Shown here: piece after piece, positions 20,476 to 31,578 of the stretch
How positions within the stretch are numbered: position 1 is the first letter of the stretch
Layout: each line of letters begins with the position of its first letter
Assembly (NCBI GenBank): GCA_037447655.1
Contig: JBBHKE010003190.1
Span: forward strand, 64,001-113,566
Source: Zygnema cylindricum
Lineage: Eukaryota; Streptophyta; Zygnematophyceae; Zygnematales; Zygnemataceae
DNA: 49,566 nucleotides
Direction: 5' to 3'
Notes under the pieces: generated by a model
Seen by the model: the letters and a program-made list of their open reading frames with translations, nothing else
Database searches by the model: none
What the model was told of the DNA's origin: nothing
Program-made: the position numbers and the translations under genes

Positions 20476-22262
20476 ATGGCCGAAGATCAATTTCGAGAGC
20501 AATTTGAGAAATTTATGCGTCGGATTGATGCGATTGATGCGAAGCTCTCTGACGTGAATAAGAGAATTGATGGATTCACCCGTTTTAGACCGGATCTTGA
20601 TCCGGATGGAGATGATTCCGATGATAGTGATGAGGAGGCAAAAAAAACGAAAGATAAGAGGGGATATTTAAGCTTGATGAGAATTCAGGTTTAGAGGAAG
20701 ACGGTCAAGGAGTGGAGATGTTTCAAATGCCCGGCAAAACCGTCGTATCTAATGGGTCGATTAACCCTCCGTGGAAGAAATATATCCAAGCCCAATTAAT
20801 TTTGAGAGGACTTTGGAAAGTAATGAATGGAGAGGAGAAAATGCCGGTTGGAGATGCGAAGGCTCGTCGTTTATGGAGGCGAAAGAATCTTGCGGCTATC
20901 ACCGGATTAATGCAAACGTGTTCGGTATCCGTGCATGATCACTTCTTTACTCATAGCACCGCACACGGATGTTGGAAGGCGTTGGAATCCCAATTTGAGA
21001 GGGGAATCCAAAACAAGGGGCAATATGTGTTCTCCGATTTTATGCAATTCAAAATGAAATCCAACGAATCTTTTGACGATGCCGTGAAGAGATTCAATAT
21101 TATTGTGGAGCAACTTCTTAACAATGGGAGAGTAATCACGGAGGAGGACAAAGTAACCGGATTTTTGAATGCATTACCGGATAAGTGGATCCACCTCAAG
21201 GAGATTTTACTTGCGAGGGAAAATAACACCTACGAGTTTATTGTGAATTATTTAAAGATGGCGGAGAGTAATCGTGTTAGCTCTTCAAAGGGCTCTTTGG
21301 GCACGGGATCTTTGAATATGACCGCTCCCGAATTCGCGGACTTACATTATTTCCGTGGAAGAGGGGGTGGAAAAGGAGGAGGTCCGAGAGGTCGTGGAAA
21401 ATGGCATGATAGGAGCGGAAATCTAAGACCTCGGACGGTCCCGAATGATAGTAGCAACGTCTTGTGTTTCCGTTGCAATCGGCCCGGACATATTTCAGCC
21501 TCTTGTCCGGATAAAGAGAGAGAATGCATCAATTGTGGGAAACAAGGCCATACGAGCCAGCAATGCTACTCTAAATTAAGTACCGGAGGAATAAGAGGCG
21601 GTCGCAGTTTTGGCGGTCGCGGCCGCCCACGTGACAACCGTCGTGGTCGTGGACGTTATGGCGGCCATGGCGGAAGCCATGGAAACTTTGTTGACTTGGG
21701 AAATTTCGAAGGACGCGAAGGAGGACAAACGTTCACTTGTCTTCACCTCACTATTGATTCACCAAGTGACGCACGCGATGACGCACAAGAAAAGGAATGG
21801 ATAATTGACACGGGGGCGTCTCACCACGTGTGTACGGACGCTACATTGTTTGACGAGATGCATTCACTTACCATACCAAAAATTATTACGGTCGCAAGTG
21901 GTCAAACTATAAAGGTTGGTACCGTGGGTACCGTTCGATTGAATTTACTCAGGTGGGATCGTTTTGGAAATGAAACCATTTCAGAGGCGCGCTTATTGAA
22001 CTTCCTATATATTCCTGACGGTTCACTCAACTTGTTAAGCGTAGCTCAAATTCAACGAGCCCGTGGAAGCCTAGTCGCTACAGGCGATTTGGCGATTCGT
22101 ATATATCGCGCTCACGGCAAATTAATCGGCGAAGGCGAAGTTACCAATTCGATGCATAGTCGAATTTTATGGAGGCGATCGAGGAAGAATGCTCCTTCCA
22201 CGGGCATTCTTAACCAAATCTCAGAATTAAAAGGAGATTTGACGTTATGGCACCATCAGGAT
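20476..22262 (+). pseudogene. Copia gag-protease of element B1
   Basis: The start is the ATG at 20476 (MAEDQFREQFEKF), followed by a heptad-rich, coiled-coil-like stretch and an acidic patch (DGDDSDDSDEE). An indel between 20657 and 20694 shifts the frame; the second frame then runs to 22283. Gag core: AAITGLMQTCSVSVHDHF, then FSDFMQFKM and FLNALPDKW. Two CCHC knuckles follow, CFRCNRPGHISASC (about 21464) and CINCGKQGHTSQQC (about 21527), set between two Gly-Arg-rich stretches (RGRGGGKGGGPRGRG before; RGRPRDNRRGRGRYGG after). Protease has WIIDTGASHHVC near 21800. Only one frameshift separates gag from an intact frame. Confidence 0.88.
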
Positions 22263-22737
22263 GTGTCATACATCCGAGGGTAATTTGAGGAGAATGATAA
22301 AAACCGCATGTGTGAGAAGACTAAATCTTGCTATCGGCAAAAAAGTAAATAGATGTGATGGATGTTGTCAAGGAAGACAAATTCGGAAACCACATCCTAC
22401 AAAAGATGCAAAATTTTGGGCTCAACATTCAGTGGAGCTTGTCAGTGTCGATCTATGTGTACAAATTAAGTCAAAGAGCCTTCGAGGAAATCGATATATT
22501 ATGGTCATCGTCGATGATAATTCAAGATTTTCGTGGGTTCGATTATTCAAGAGGAAATCGGATGCTCTTGAAACTTTTATTCAGTGGCATGCATTTGTCG
22601 AAAGACAATGCGAACGGAAATTAAAAGCCATTCGTTTGGATAATGGAGGCGAATTTATCGCATTCGAGAGGTATTGTAAGGAGAAAGGAATTACTCAACA
22701 ATTCACTTCACCTTATTCTCCGAAATCGAATGGAGTT
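22263..22737 (+). pseudogene. Copia integrase of B1, truncated
   Basis: After a frameshift at about 22262, in the zinc-binding region (LWHHQD, then CHTSEGNLRRM), the frame carries RCDGCCQGRQ, the first catalytic Asp in VELVSVDLC, YIMVIVDDNSRFSWV, and the second in IRLDNGGEF. It ends at SPYSPKSNGV, just before the residue group that would hold the catalytic Glu. About 20 unassigned bases follow, then the family A LTR at 22759. RT and RNase H are absent from the window. Confidence 0.87.
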
Positions 22738-22758
22738 ACGATTTAGGATTCTAGAGTG

Positions 22759-23756
22759 TGTTGAAATAAATAGTTTATTTATTTATTTTCTAGGTCTTAA
22801 TATTAGCGGAAAATGGGAACAAGCAGGCAGCTTGTCTTCATCTCTTCTCTCTTACCCTCATACTTGTTGTAGTCACTGAAGGAGAGAGAGAGTGATGGAG
22901 CCATGGCTGCCTCCACTCCATAGACAGGGTTAGAGAGTGACCTTAAGTCACTCTCTACAAAAAGGTTGAGTCCAACAAGACTCGAACCCCGACTGGTAGA
23001 GCTTGGCGTAGCCGTCCGCTCTAACCAGTCTGTCGTAGATGTTCGTTAAAGTACATAGGGTGTGATTTGTATTTAAAGTATGTTACATCCCATAATCCAA
23101 TTAACGGAAATGTAAATGTTACATCATAGAACGGGTTAAATTCAGTGCGGACTGGATCCCACACGAAACAAATGAACCTCACATTTGTTTCGACGGACGA
23201 CATTTAATGCCGGTTCGCATCCAACGGCATACTCCTTAGTCGAGATTTCGGAAATGTCACTTTGGCGTTTTATGACGTGGCATGACCTAGAGCCACGTGG
23301 AGAGATGACAATCGGTCATGGGAAATCTGAGGAACGTACGGACGAGTGAAAATTTGACACGCGTCAGCATTTTAGCCTTGTCGTACATATGCCGTACAAA
23401 AGGTACACCGACAGTTGTATTTATTGGTACGGTACAGTAATCTGATTGGTCCGTACTTCAGTAGATAGAAGTTATTAGAGGGAATCAGGACTTAGAAAAT
23501 TTTGGTAGGTTGTCACCTCTCCCTTTGAGAGTTTGTACAAATTGGCATTTTTACTACCTCATAACTTATCGGTTGGTTGGCCGTTTTCAGTGATTCTTTT
23601 TCCTACGCACTCAAGGGAGTCCACGCTGCACAAGGGTGCAGTCAAACTGTCATTTTGCATTCCTGGACAGCAATGGTTGTGGCTTAAAGTGGGTTATTTA
23701 AATACTATCTAGAGGCTTCCTGTATTTTGTGGTCCAATGGAGGACACATAATTATA
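22759..23756 (+). mobile_element. 5-prime LTR of element A2 (family A)
   Basis: Starts TGTTGAAATAAATAG, about 20 bp after the broken B1 integrase, and ends at 23756 just before the primer site. The end reads TTATA where A1 has TTTCA, so the terminal CA may be mutated. Length 998 bp. It aligns along its length with the A1 LTR and with the inverted copy at 7731-8283. A minus-strand tRNA-like patch is at 22978-23041. Confidence 0.82.
22978..23041 (-). other. tRNA-like sequence antisense in family A LTR
   Basis: On the minus strand GACTGGTTAGAGCGGACGGC resembles a tRNA D arm with A box. TACGCC and CTCTACCAGTC follow, then GGGGTTCGAGTC, a perfect B-box match (GGTTCGANTC). The T-stem 3-prime side and the acceptor stem do not pair, so it is not a functional tRNA. 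It could be a captured tRNA or SINE head. Related patches are at 8007-8073 and, weakly, 1249-1300. Confidence 0.5.
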
Positions 23757-23772
23757 GGTTATGGGCCCACCC
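23757..23772 (+). promoter_or_regulatory. Half-tRNA primer-binding site of A2
   Basis: GGTTATGGGCCCACCC, identical to the A1 site and in the same place. The gag ATG is at 23761, inside the site. Confidence 0.78.
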
Positions 23773-25150
23773 TCTATGGTGCCCACATTCAATGGATTTG
23801 GGATCAACTATTGGGAAGCCATGATGATGGGAGCTTTGTGCGGAAAACGATACTGGGCTATCGTCAAGGGACAAGTGAAACGTCCTCCTTCGTAAACTCC
23901 ACCAGGATTTTGAGGAGTAAGGTTTCCTGCAGCAACGGCTCCCTCAACGGAGGAGGCATGATGGGGATAACAATCTGTCCGAAAAGGGGAAAGGGATGAA
24001 GACACCGCTTACTCCTATTGCTAGAGTACCGAGAGCGGCGACCGTGAAGACCGCGGAGAACGATACTCAAATGTGGGAGGATGTAAACATGGCTGCCAAG
24101 AACTTCATTTGGGGCACCTCACTCAAGCTTTGGCCCCCCCTCATCTTCACATTTACAAGGCTGAGGAGTTGTGGTTGAATTTGGTGGAGATTTATAAGGC
24201 TGGAACCATTCATGAGCTCCAGTTGGCTGAGCAAAAGCTAGTGAGTTACACTTACAAAGGAGGAAAGATATTAAATTACTGTAATGATCTTCTTGTTTGT
24301 ATATGGAGATGGAAAGTGCCGCGTGGACAGGTACAATGAAAATGAAAGTTAACACTCTTATCATGAAGTTACCAGATGAGTTCAAAAACATAGTGTACCG
24401 AGTACGTGAAATGCCTAATAATTCATGGAAATGGAACACAGTGGTCAGGATGATACTTGTGCAGGAAAACAAAATGGAGATTAGGAGAGGAGGGAAGAGC
24501 ATTCAAGCTCTAGCAGGAAGAGGGGACCGATGGGGGAAGGACCCGAAGAAACCTTACAAAGGGGAAAGAGATCATTCTAGGAGACGGAGGCCCCCAAAGG
24601 GTCTTTGTCATTTTTGCAAAAAGCCGAGACACTTCATTGCAGACTGTGTCAAGCTTTCGAAGCTAAGGCTCCAAGAGAACCATGGAGGGGGTTCTTTCGG
24701 AGGAAAGAAATTGGCACTTGTGGTTACAAAAGTAACAGGAGAAACCCTGGATGAGTCCTTTGAGGAGGATGGGGAGCTTCTTCTTGACAGGAGTCTGGAG
24801 AAAAAGGCGATCCCTCGGAGACAGAAGTGTGCCCTTGGAGGAATTCGGGAAGCTCCACACGAAGGATGGAATATCGACTAAGGTTTATCCATGCATATGT
24901 GTCGTGATAAAGAACTCTTCACTAAGCTAAGAATGATCCCTACTTTCGAGATAGAGTATGGGGATGGGAGAGTGGTTACTACAGATCTAGTTGGATCAGT
25001 AGATCTGAAAGTCTTAGTGGAGGGTAATACTTCTATACTTACATTCTCAGATGTACTCTACATTCCTCTGCTGAGTAAAATCTTGTCTCTACGTTTGTGC
25101 TAGATGAAAAGTAGTTTGATACCTTCACTAGAAAGGGAGTCTTTACAGCT
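23761..25150 (+). pseudogene. Copia gag-protease of element A2
   Basis: The same protein as in A1. It begins MGPPSMVPTFNG with WEAMMMGALCGKRYW, and has an in-frame TAA at 23893-23895. Frameshifts follow near 24000-24110 and 24290. KLPDEFKNIVYRVREMP and SIQALAGRGDRWGKD are recognisable. The zinc knuckle reads CHFCKKPRHFIADC, with Arg in place of the usual Gly before the His. The protease active site is destroyed: GWNID is followed by TAA at 24879-24881, where A1 has the Ser of Asp-Ser-Gly. The domain then continues SMHMCRDKELF and TFEIEYGDGRVVTT to LYIPLLSK. Confidence 0.87.
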
Positions 25151-26560
25151 AAGTATGGGGATGAAGTTTACTTCACGGCAAAGAAAGGTAGCCAGAGAAT
25201 GTTTAGGCTGAACCTGAGTAATGAAAAGAAGAATGCTTATTATGTTGGTGTTCCTAAGTTGATGATTTGGCATAAGCGGTTGGGGCATGTGCATTTTGAT
25301 AGGTTCAGGGAAATGAAAAAGCTTGGGGTAGTATAAAGCATTCAGTTTGGGGATAATGAAATGATGGATGATTGTAGTGGCTGTGCTCAAGGTAAGGCTC
25401 ACTGACTTCCCTTTCCCAAAGCCGCCACATATAGAGGTGAGAAAGTGTTAAACTTGGTCCACACAGATATTTGGGGACCAGCAAAAGTACCTTCGGTTGG
25501 AGGAAAGAGGTTTATGATGACAATAACGGATGACTGGTCTAGATACTCTAGAGTCTACTTTCTGAAAACAAAGTCCGAAGCATCAACTTACTTCAAAGAA
25601 TATAAAGCCTGGAGTGAGAAGTTGCATGAAACCCCCATTAAGAAGATAATGAGTGATAATGGGGGGGAATATACCTCTAACCAGTTTGAGGAATATCTGA
25701 GAGATGAGGGAGTGCAGCACCAGAAAACTGTACCATATAACCTGTAAAAAAATGGGGTAGCTGAGAGGCTGAATCTAACACTAGGAGATAGTGCATGCAG
25801 TATGTTGGCAGACAAGAAAATATAAATGAGATTTTGGGCAGAAGCAATAAACTGTGCCAACTACATTAAGAATAAAGTCCTTACCTCAGCTGTAAAGGGA
25901 GTGACACCTTATGAGAGATGGGTTGGAAGGAAACCAGATATCTCACACCTTAAAGTATTCGGTAGCCAAGTTTACAAACTTGACACGGATAGGAAAAACT
26001 AGAAACTAGATGCAAAGGGAAAACCGGGATACTTTGTGGGATATGATGAGGATGTTAAGGGATATAGAGTCTATGACTTAGCAAAGAAAGATATCATTCT
26101 GGTCAAAAACTTAGTTGTCATGGATGAAGGGAAGTCATTTGACCGCTTCAAATATACGAAGAAGATAAGAATCAGATTTGAGTTCGAAAGTGAGGAGAAC
26201 TCGGTCGTTCCCGAAAAGGACATGAATGAACCTATGATTGCAGATTTAGGGGAGATCCAAGATACAGGAGACTCACTGGAAACCTCTGATACTCCTATGG
26301 ACTTCGAGAAGTTAGAAGAAGCGAGACAAAAACCGGCTTCAATGGACAGTGGAGCCGATGAGATAGTGGGAAAAAATCCAAGAACCTTATCCATTCTTGT
26401 TTCAGAGTTTGAGGGAGGAAGGAGGAGCAGCAAAAGGTTACAGGAAAAACAAAATGCTCATAAGGTAACTAAGCTATCTCACCCAGATGAGCCTCACTCT
26501 TACTCGGAGGCCGTGAATATTCCAGAGAAAGAAAGATGGATTAGAGCCATAAATGATGAG
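25151..26560 (+). pseudogene. Copia integrase region of A2
   Basis: The zinc-binding region is IWHKRLGHVHFD near 25266, with CSGCAQG near 25376. Catalytic residues are present: Asp in HTDIWGPAK (GAT 25466-25468), Asp in MSDNGGEYTSNQF (GAT 25655-25657) and Glu in NGVAERLN (GAG 25763-25765). However, a TAA at 25744-25746 and a stop after NKKI interrupt the frame. The C-terminal part reads LKVFGSQVYKL, GYDEDVKGYRVYD and a long acidic connector with SILVSEFEGGRRSSKRLQEK. The catalytic triad survives here while A1 has lost its Glu, so inactivation came by different routes in the two copies. Confidence 0.87.
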
Positions 26561-27497
26561 ATGGCTTCTATCATGGAAGCAAATACTTGGGAATTTGCAG
26601 ATTGTCCTCCAGATAGAAAACCTTTTGGTTGTGAATGGGTATTAACTAAAACTGAACCTAGATAATACAATTGAGAGATATAAGGCTCGATTGGTAGCGA
26701 AGGGATTCACCCAAAAGAAGGGGATTGACTATGAGGAGACCTTCGCTCTTGTTGTTCGGTTCCCATCAGTAAGGATTCTCCTCAGTCTGGCACCAGCAGA
26801 AGACATAGAAATACACCATATGGACATTAAGACTGCTTTTCTTAATGGTGAGTTAGAGGAAGAAATTTTCATAAGACAACCCGAGGGGTTCGTGGAAGAA
26901 CCCGAAGAGAGCAAAGTCTGTTGGCTCATAAAGTCCTTATATGGACTGAAGGCGGCTCCCCAACATTGGAATAAGAAACTAGATGAGTTTCATACCAGTA
27001 TGGGATATATCCGTATCAGCTCTCACCATTCTATCTTCATGTTTGAAGATGAGAATGTTGTCATTTATATTGCAATTTATGTGGATGATCTGCTTTTGTT
27101 GAGTAAATCTTTGGAAAAGATCAATAAGTTAAAGAGAGATCTTAGAAGCAGATTTGACATGAAGGATTAAAGGGAGGCAAGATATATTTTGGGGATTCAA
27201 ATGGAGAGAGATAGGGGGAAGAAGATTATCAGACTCACTCAGAAAGAAGCAATAGGTAATATGCTTGAGAAATTCCAGATGGAAAAGGTTTACAGTTGCT
27301 AACAGTTGTACCACTCCTATTGACTTGAAAAAAATAAGTACAGTTGTACCACTCATATTGACTTGAAAAAAATAAGTGATGGGAGTGTAGAAGGAGGAGT
27401 GATAATCTTGGATGATCAGATGAGTCCAGAGGAGAGAGAGTTTATAAAGTCTATTCCTTACAGACATGTCGTAGGAAGTTTAATCTACTTTTTCCTA
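26561..27497 (+). pseudogene. Copia RT of A2, cut off at the start of RNase H
   Basis: RT motifs: CEWVLTKTEP, AKGFTQKKGIDYEETFALVV, MDIKTAFLNGELEEEIF, LIKSLYGLKAAPQHWNKKLD and an intact YVDD at 27078-27089, then a stop in MKD*REARYILGIQ. A 38-bp tandem duplication (27303-27378) breaks the frame. The copy ends at VVGSLIYFF near 27497, where A1 continues with MNCTRPDL. Sequence of the X repeat starts almost at once. RNase H and a 3-prime LTR are missing. Confidence 0.88.
27303..27378. repeat. 38-bp tandem duplication within A2
   Basis: CAGTTGTACCACTC, then C or A, TATTGACTTG and a run of A occurs at 27303-27340 and 27341-27378, with two differences. Because 38 is not a multiple of three, it shifts the RT frame. 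Confidence 0.88.
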
Positions 27498-27509
27498 GAA
27501 ACAAAATTA

Positions 27510-27909
27510 TGATTGTAAGTAACGGACTTTGTTATTCCACTTGCGCCCTATTTAGTTACCAAATGATACAATTGTATAATGTTACAGCTGTTAGTGTCGG
27601 TGGAAAAAACAATTCAAATCCGTTTCAAATCACAGATGGGAGCTGTCGCTTTTGTCTCTGATTCTATCTCATTCTACACAAGGAAGTTGTCAGTTGAACC
27701 TTACAAAGAATCATTTTGCGCCTCCTACTAATCCCATTCCCGGAAATCTTCATTTTGACGTGTCTCAAGTTTACGGACCTAAAAGTTAAACTATTCCCCA
27801 AGATCTTATTTATGTTCCGGGAAATTATAAAATACGATATACAGACGAGAATGTGGTAGACCCATGGTTTATTTGGAAAGAAGCAACGACGTTCTTTCCG
27901 GAAACGTGA
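27510..27909 (+). pseudogene. X-family protein remnant, copy 1
   Basis: An unrecognised protein-like sequence with two related copies at 31579 and 38600 (minus strand). One frame reads NGLCYSTCALF, then QLYNVTAVSVGGKNNSNPF; copy 2 has NCLCYSNCAIF and QIHQVNAISVGGKENFDPF. A shifted frame gives GAVAFVSD. A third block reads VSQVYGPKS, stop, TIPQDLIYVPG, YKIRYT, VVD and FIWKEATTFF, ending at a TGA at 27907-27909. Differences from copy 2 are mostly conservative (I/V, D/E, Y/F), as expected for a once-selected protein. It begins about 12 bp after the A2 truncation. I cannot assign a family or function. Confidence 0.55.
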
Positions 27910-28040
27910 GAAAAGGAGATGGAAGGAAAGAGCGAGACGGAGAGGGGGAGGGAGACGGAGAGGCAGAGGGGGAGAGTTAGGGGGAGAGAGAGGGAGTGTG
28001 TGAGAGGGAGGGAGAGAGTGGGAGAGACATGAGGGCTAAA
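27910..28040. repeat. GA-rich tract after X copy 1
   Basis: Nearly pure purine on the plus strand (GAGAGGGGGAGGGAGACGGAG and similar). A purine-rich stretch also follows the X coding end in copy 2. Confidence 0.85.
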
Positions 28041-29042
28041 TGGCAGGGTTGGGGGTAAAAGGGGTATGGAGTGGGTGGAGAAGGGAAGATGAATTTGTAG
28101 AGGAATTAGAGTAGACATGATTTATGGTTGTGGATGAAAGCCAGCTCAATTGGTTTTTCCGTTCGTTGATTGTAAAAGCCATAATTTTCATGCAATCTGG
28201 TTTCTTTGTCATATTATTTTGTCCAATTTTTTTATCCTATTTTTGTATTATATGATTTTACCTGTGCCGCTTCCATTGCTATATTTTTTGATGGATTTCA
28301 AAATTGGCAAAAAATTATATGATGGTATAGAAGAAAAACAATATAGACATACTTGTTTTAGCTAATAACAAATAAAAAAAAATCGTGGCAATTCTAACGG
28401 CCATATATAGCACTATATTGAAAATATTACTATTAGGATGGTGATTTTGGTCGCTGAAAAGCGTTGAAAACAACCGCTTTTGTACATTTTTTAATGTTAA
28501 AGGAACCTGTTTTGTTAATTTTTTGAAGGTAATTATTTCAGCTTCATGAAGAAATTCCATTCCTATGCTCCAATAAAACCGTTTTTAGGGTACAGGCTGA
28601 GATTTCGGGTGAAAAAATAAGAATTTTCTTTATTTGTGTGTGTCGAAAATTATCCAAAAATCACCAAAATGACTTTCCCATTACCAAATATTATTGCAAA
28701 ACCTCACAGAAAACTCTTGTGATATATCTCTTTGAAAACTGCCTTCAAAAAACTTCCGAACGATGCATAATACAAGCATACAAAGTAAGTATAATCTACC
28801 TCTACATCCATTTAAAAATACAATGCTAAACAAAATGCCTGTTTGTCTCCGAGGACCAGCCTGGAAGAAAAAACGTTTAAATTCCAGACAGCGTTTCCGT
28901 GAAGTACGGAACAATTCTCCGAATGTGACTCCTAACGGAAACCAAAAAGGTTAGGCTCGCCTGAAACAAATTTGTCGTGTAGGGGGCTGGTCTTAGTTAC
29001 AATATGAGACCTAACTCTAAATTATTTCATTTATTTGTTTTT
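28041..29042. other. Unassigned
   Basis: AT-rich, with no coding motif, tRNA or element end that I recognise. Confidence 0.35.
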
Positions 29043-29066
29043 TTCTGGTCTTTTTTACGACCAGAA
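29043..29066. repeat. 8-bp inverted repeat
   Basis: TTCTGGTC and GACCAGAA with an 8-base loop form a perfect stem. It is AT-flanked; the function is unknown. Confidence 0.5.
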
Positions 29067-29159
29067 CAGGTATCGACACATCACGTACTATGACGACACG
29101 TCCACAATGATCCCAGAAGTTGCAAAAATAGAAACAACAAAGAGTCAATTTCTGAAACA

Positions 29160-29450
29160 TCCTATTTTAGGGTAAGGCCCCATGTGCCAAATTAAAGGTT
29201 TTTAGCGCCTTACCGCTAAAGCTAAAACCGTACTAATACTTTTTTATTATGTACGCTCACTTTTTACATTCTTGTTTTCGTAAAGTAGCATAGAAAGCGT
29301 TAGATGGGGAGGTGATAAAGTCGATCTTTTAAATGGGAAAATCTTTCAGTTGATATATATTTGTCTCTTGGAGGGTTCTTCTAGTGCTTATGCTTTATCT
29401 TTTTGCTTCATCATTTCTATTTTTGCTTGTTTTGATTGTCCGATCCTGCA
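29160..29450 (+). mobile_element. 3-prime part of an LTR (element F)
   Basis: Ends GTCCGATCCTGCA directly before a primer site, as in elements E and B1. The LTR start is not located, so the left border is arbitrary. Confidence 0.5.
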
Positions 29451-29452
29451 AT

Positions 29453-29464
29453 TGGTATCGGAGC
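29453..29464 (+). promoter_or_regulatory. Primer-binding site of element F
   Basis: TGGTATCGGAGC, identical to the site of element E, two bases after the LTR end. It pairs with the initiator tRNA-Met 3-prime end with one G-U wobble. Confidence 0.75.
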
Positions 29465-29508
29465 TTGTGTGCTCCTGAAGAGTTTGTTAAGGGGACAAGT
29501 GTGCCGCC

Positions 29509-29649
29509 ATGAGTGGAAAAAAGAAGAAATCTTCCACCACTCTTTCGGCTTTGTCTTCTCCACCGGATGCCCCCGATAAATCCGATTCTCCACCAGATCA
29601 GAGTATGAGTAACTTCGGATTCGGCGGGATTGCCTTGGATGCGTCTTAG
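29509..29649 (+). pseudogene. Gag N-terminus of element F, truncated
   Basis: An ATG in a strong context (GCCGCCATGA) lies 44 bases after the primer site and opens 46 codons: MSGKKKKSSTTLSALSSPP, then DKSDSPPDQ and FGFGGIALDAS, ending at TAG 29647-29649. Position and the basic, Ser/Pro-rich start fit a copia gag N-terminus, but no gag motif is reached. CT-rich sequence begins about 120 bp later and no further element F sequence is seen. Confidence 0.5.
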
Positions 29650-29769
29650 ATCCACTTCGGCAAAGAGGGGAAGAGAAGAAAGGAGAGGTGGCCTTGACCT
29701 AAAATCGGCTAAAAATGATGTTGGAGGGATTTCTTCTCCACGTAGATCAACAGATCTACGACGCAACCT

Positions 29770-30180
29770 ACCTCACCCTCTCTCCCTCTCCACGACTACA
29801 CCTCTAATCCTCTACCCATCTGCCTTTCTACCATTTTACCCCTCTACCCCTCTACCCATATACCCCTCAGCCCTCTACTCCTCTATCCCTCTACTCCCTT
29901 TTCCTTGTTCCCCTGTCCTCCTCTTTCCCTCTCCCCCACTCCCTCTCCCTCTATCCCTCTAGCCCTTTACGCCTCTACCCCACTGACCCCTTAACCCCTC
30001 CCTTCCTCTCCCCACTCCCCTCTCCCTTTTTCCCCTCTCCCGCTCTTCTTCCCCTTTCCAACTCCTTTTCCCTCTGCCACTTCCCTAACCTCATCCTTAT
30101 CCTCAACCTCACTTTCTCCTTTCTCTCTCTCCCTCTCCCTCCCTTTCTCTCTTTTTCTCTCGTTCTCTCTCTTTTTTCCT
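29770..30180. repeat. CT-rich minisatellite tract
   Basis: Units of about 9-10 bases such as CCCTCTACC and CCTCTATC grade into CTCTCC repeats. The reverse complement of the part from about 29930 matches 40760-40530 closely, so it belongs to the inverted arm. The open frame 29630-29962 is compositional. Confidence 0.85.
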
Positions 30181-31326
30181 CCTTGTCCCTTTGTCCTCTC
30201 CTTTTTTGGACATCATTATTATCTCTATCACCCTTTTTTCTGGTCTATTAAGGCTGGAAACCCTTTTTTTGGTAGTTATCATTTACATTGCTATCCTTTG
30301 AATTTATCTCTCCCTCTTTCTCCCTCTCTTTGTCCCTCTCCTTCGCCCTTCCTCTCCCTCTTCCTCTCTCTTTCCTTCTCTCCCTTTTCTCATCCCCACC
30401 CCGTTGTCCTCTCTTTTTCGGACTCCATTTCTCTTTCGCTCTTACTCATATTTCTAGTCTATTATGGTTGGGAACTTGTATCTGTTAGTTATCATTTACA
30501 TGGCTATCCTTAAAATGCTTTGTATTGTTAGAGGACTTTCCTATGCCATATAACTTAGGCTACATTTTTATCTTGTAACATATCTATTTTGTTACTTTTT
30601 TTTCTCATACATTTATTTCGGGTGTCTCAATTTGACACTTGGGTACCTAATTATCCATCGTTATAATCAATGTGACATTTAAGGACTCTGGTAGTCCCTA
30701 ATTTTTTCTTTTGCTTCCATGATTTCTATGTTTCATGCTATTTGGTAAACTACTTTTTGGATAACAATAGTGGACGTATACTTTTAAATTATGCCATACA
30801 TCGCTATTAGTTAATGTTTTTCTTGCCGCTTAAGCCAATATTTCTCCATGCACACGTGTCCGATATCCATTTTGAGATCGCCAAATAGAAGGCAAGAATC
30901 TTGCGTGTTCAACCAACGAATTACTATTTTTACAAGTGTGCATTGAGAAATGTCGATCCATGTATTGAATAAAACATAAACGATCTTTAATATACATGGT
31001 GAAGTTCATTTCCACAGTCAAAACTATGGAGAATCACAGGTCTACTCCAAAAAGTGACCCAGAGATATTTTTTTTTTCCTAAGGTGCCCATATTTTTCAA
31101 CGTGTTGTCGTATTGATGATCATTGTACCAATGATGTAAACCCATTTCCATGTGCAAGATTATTGTAATGCATGCAATTGGATGCATGTCTAGCAATGAC
31201 TCTATGATTTCTTTTATTTCACTGCTATCATTTAATTCTTCTTATTACTTCGATTGTTTCTTGCTCTTCATCCGGTTGTACATGCGTTACATCTGTAAGT
31301 TGAATATGGCATATGGTGGAATGAAG
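29930..31326 (+). repeat. Left arm of large inverted repeat
   Basis: About 1.4 kb that matches the reverse complement of 39740-40760. Landmarks on this strand: GCCTCTACCCCACTGA, CCCTTTTTTCTGGTCTATT, GGTAGTTATCATTTACATTG, GTGTCTCAATTTGACACTTGGGTACCTAAT, TTTTTGGAGTAGACC (reverse complement at 31030-31060), and CATCCGGTTGTACATGCG. A module of about 110 bp occurs twice in it (30190-30300 and 30400-30512), separated by CT sequence, and twice again in the right arm. Some internal segments are missing from the right arm. Confidence 0.75.
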
Positions 31327-31398
31327 GTGATTAGTTCACAAAACTTCCTAGTATTACGTAAATCTGCGGAAGAAAACATTGAAATAAAAAATAAATGA
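31186..31398 (+). pseudogene. Y open frame, copy 1
   Basis: From the ATG at 31186: MSSNDSMISFISLLSFN, a hydrophobic segment with FDCFLLF, then RLYMRYICKLNMAYGGMK. The reverse copy at 39890 gives MSVNKSMISCISL, YCYCFFLF, RLYMRFIFKFNMVYG. Similarity stops near 31326, where the sequence jumps into the other repeat (31340 on), so the last 24 codons are a fusion. There is no known homologue. The T-rich, hydrophobic character means chance conservation of non-coding sequence is also possible. Confidence 0.3.
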
Positions 31399-31578
31399 CA
31401 ACAATTTGGGATTTTGGAGATCAGATGTTAATGATACCTCACCAAATTTTATTTTTATAAACAAAAAATATGTTTGACATGGATATGACTTTTAAAATCA
31501 TTGTAATCTCACAAGAGTCCCTTCCCTCTCTCAATTCCCCCTCGCAAATATCTCTCTCTTTTTTCTCTTAAATATCTT

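Noticed and set aside
20638-20657. Programmed -1 frameshift at an A8 run in B1 gag
   Set aside because: The -1 frame meets a TAA at 20655-20657 at once, so the real frame change lies downstream and is best explained by an indel.
22978-23041. Functional tRNA gene
   Set aside because: A and B boxes are present, but the T stem and acceptor stem do not pair.
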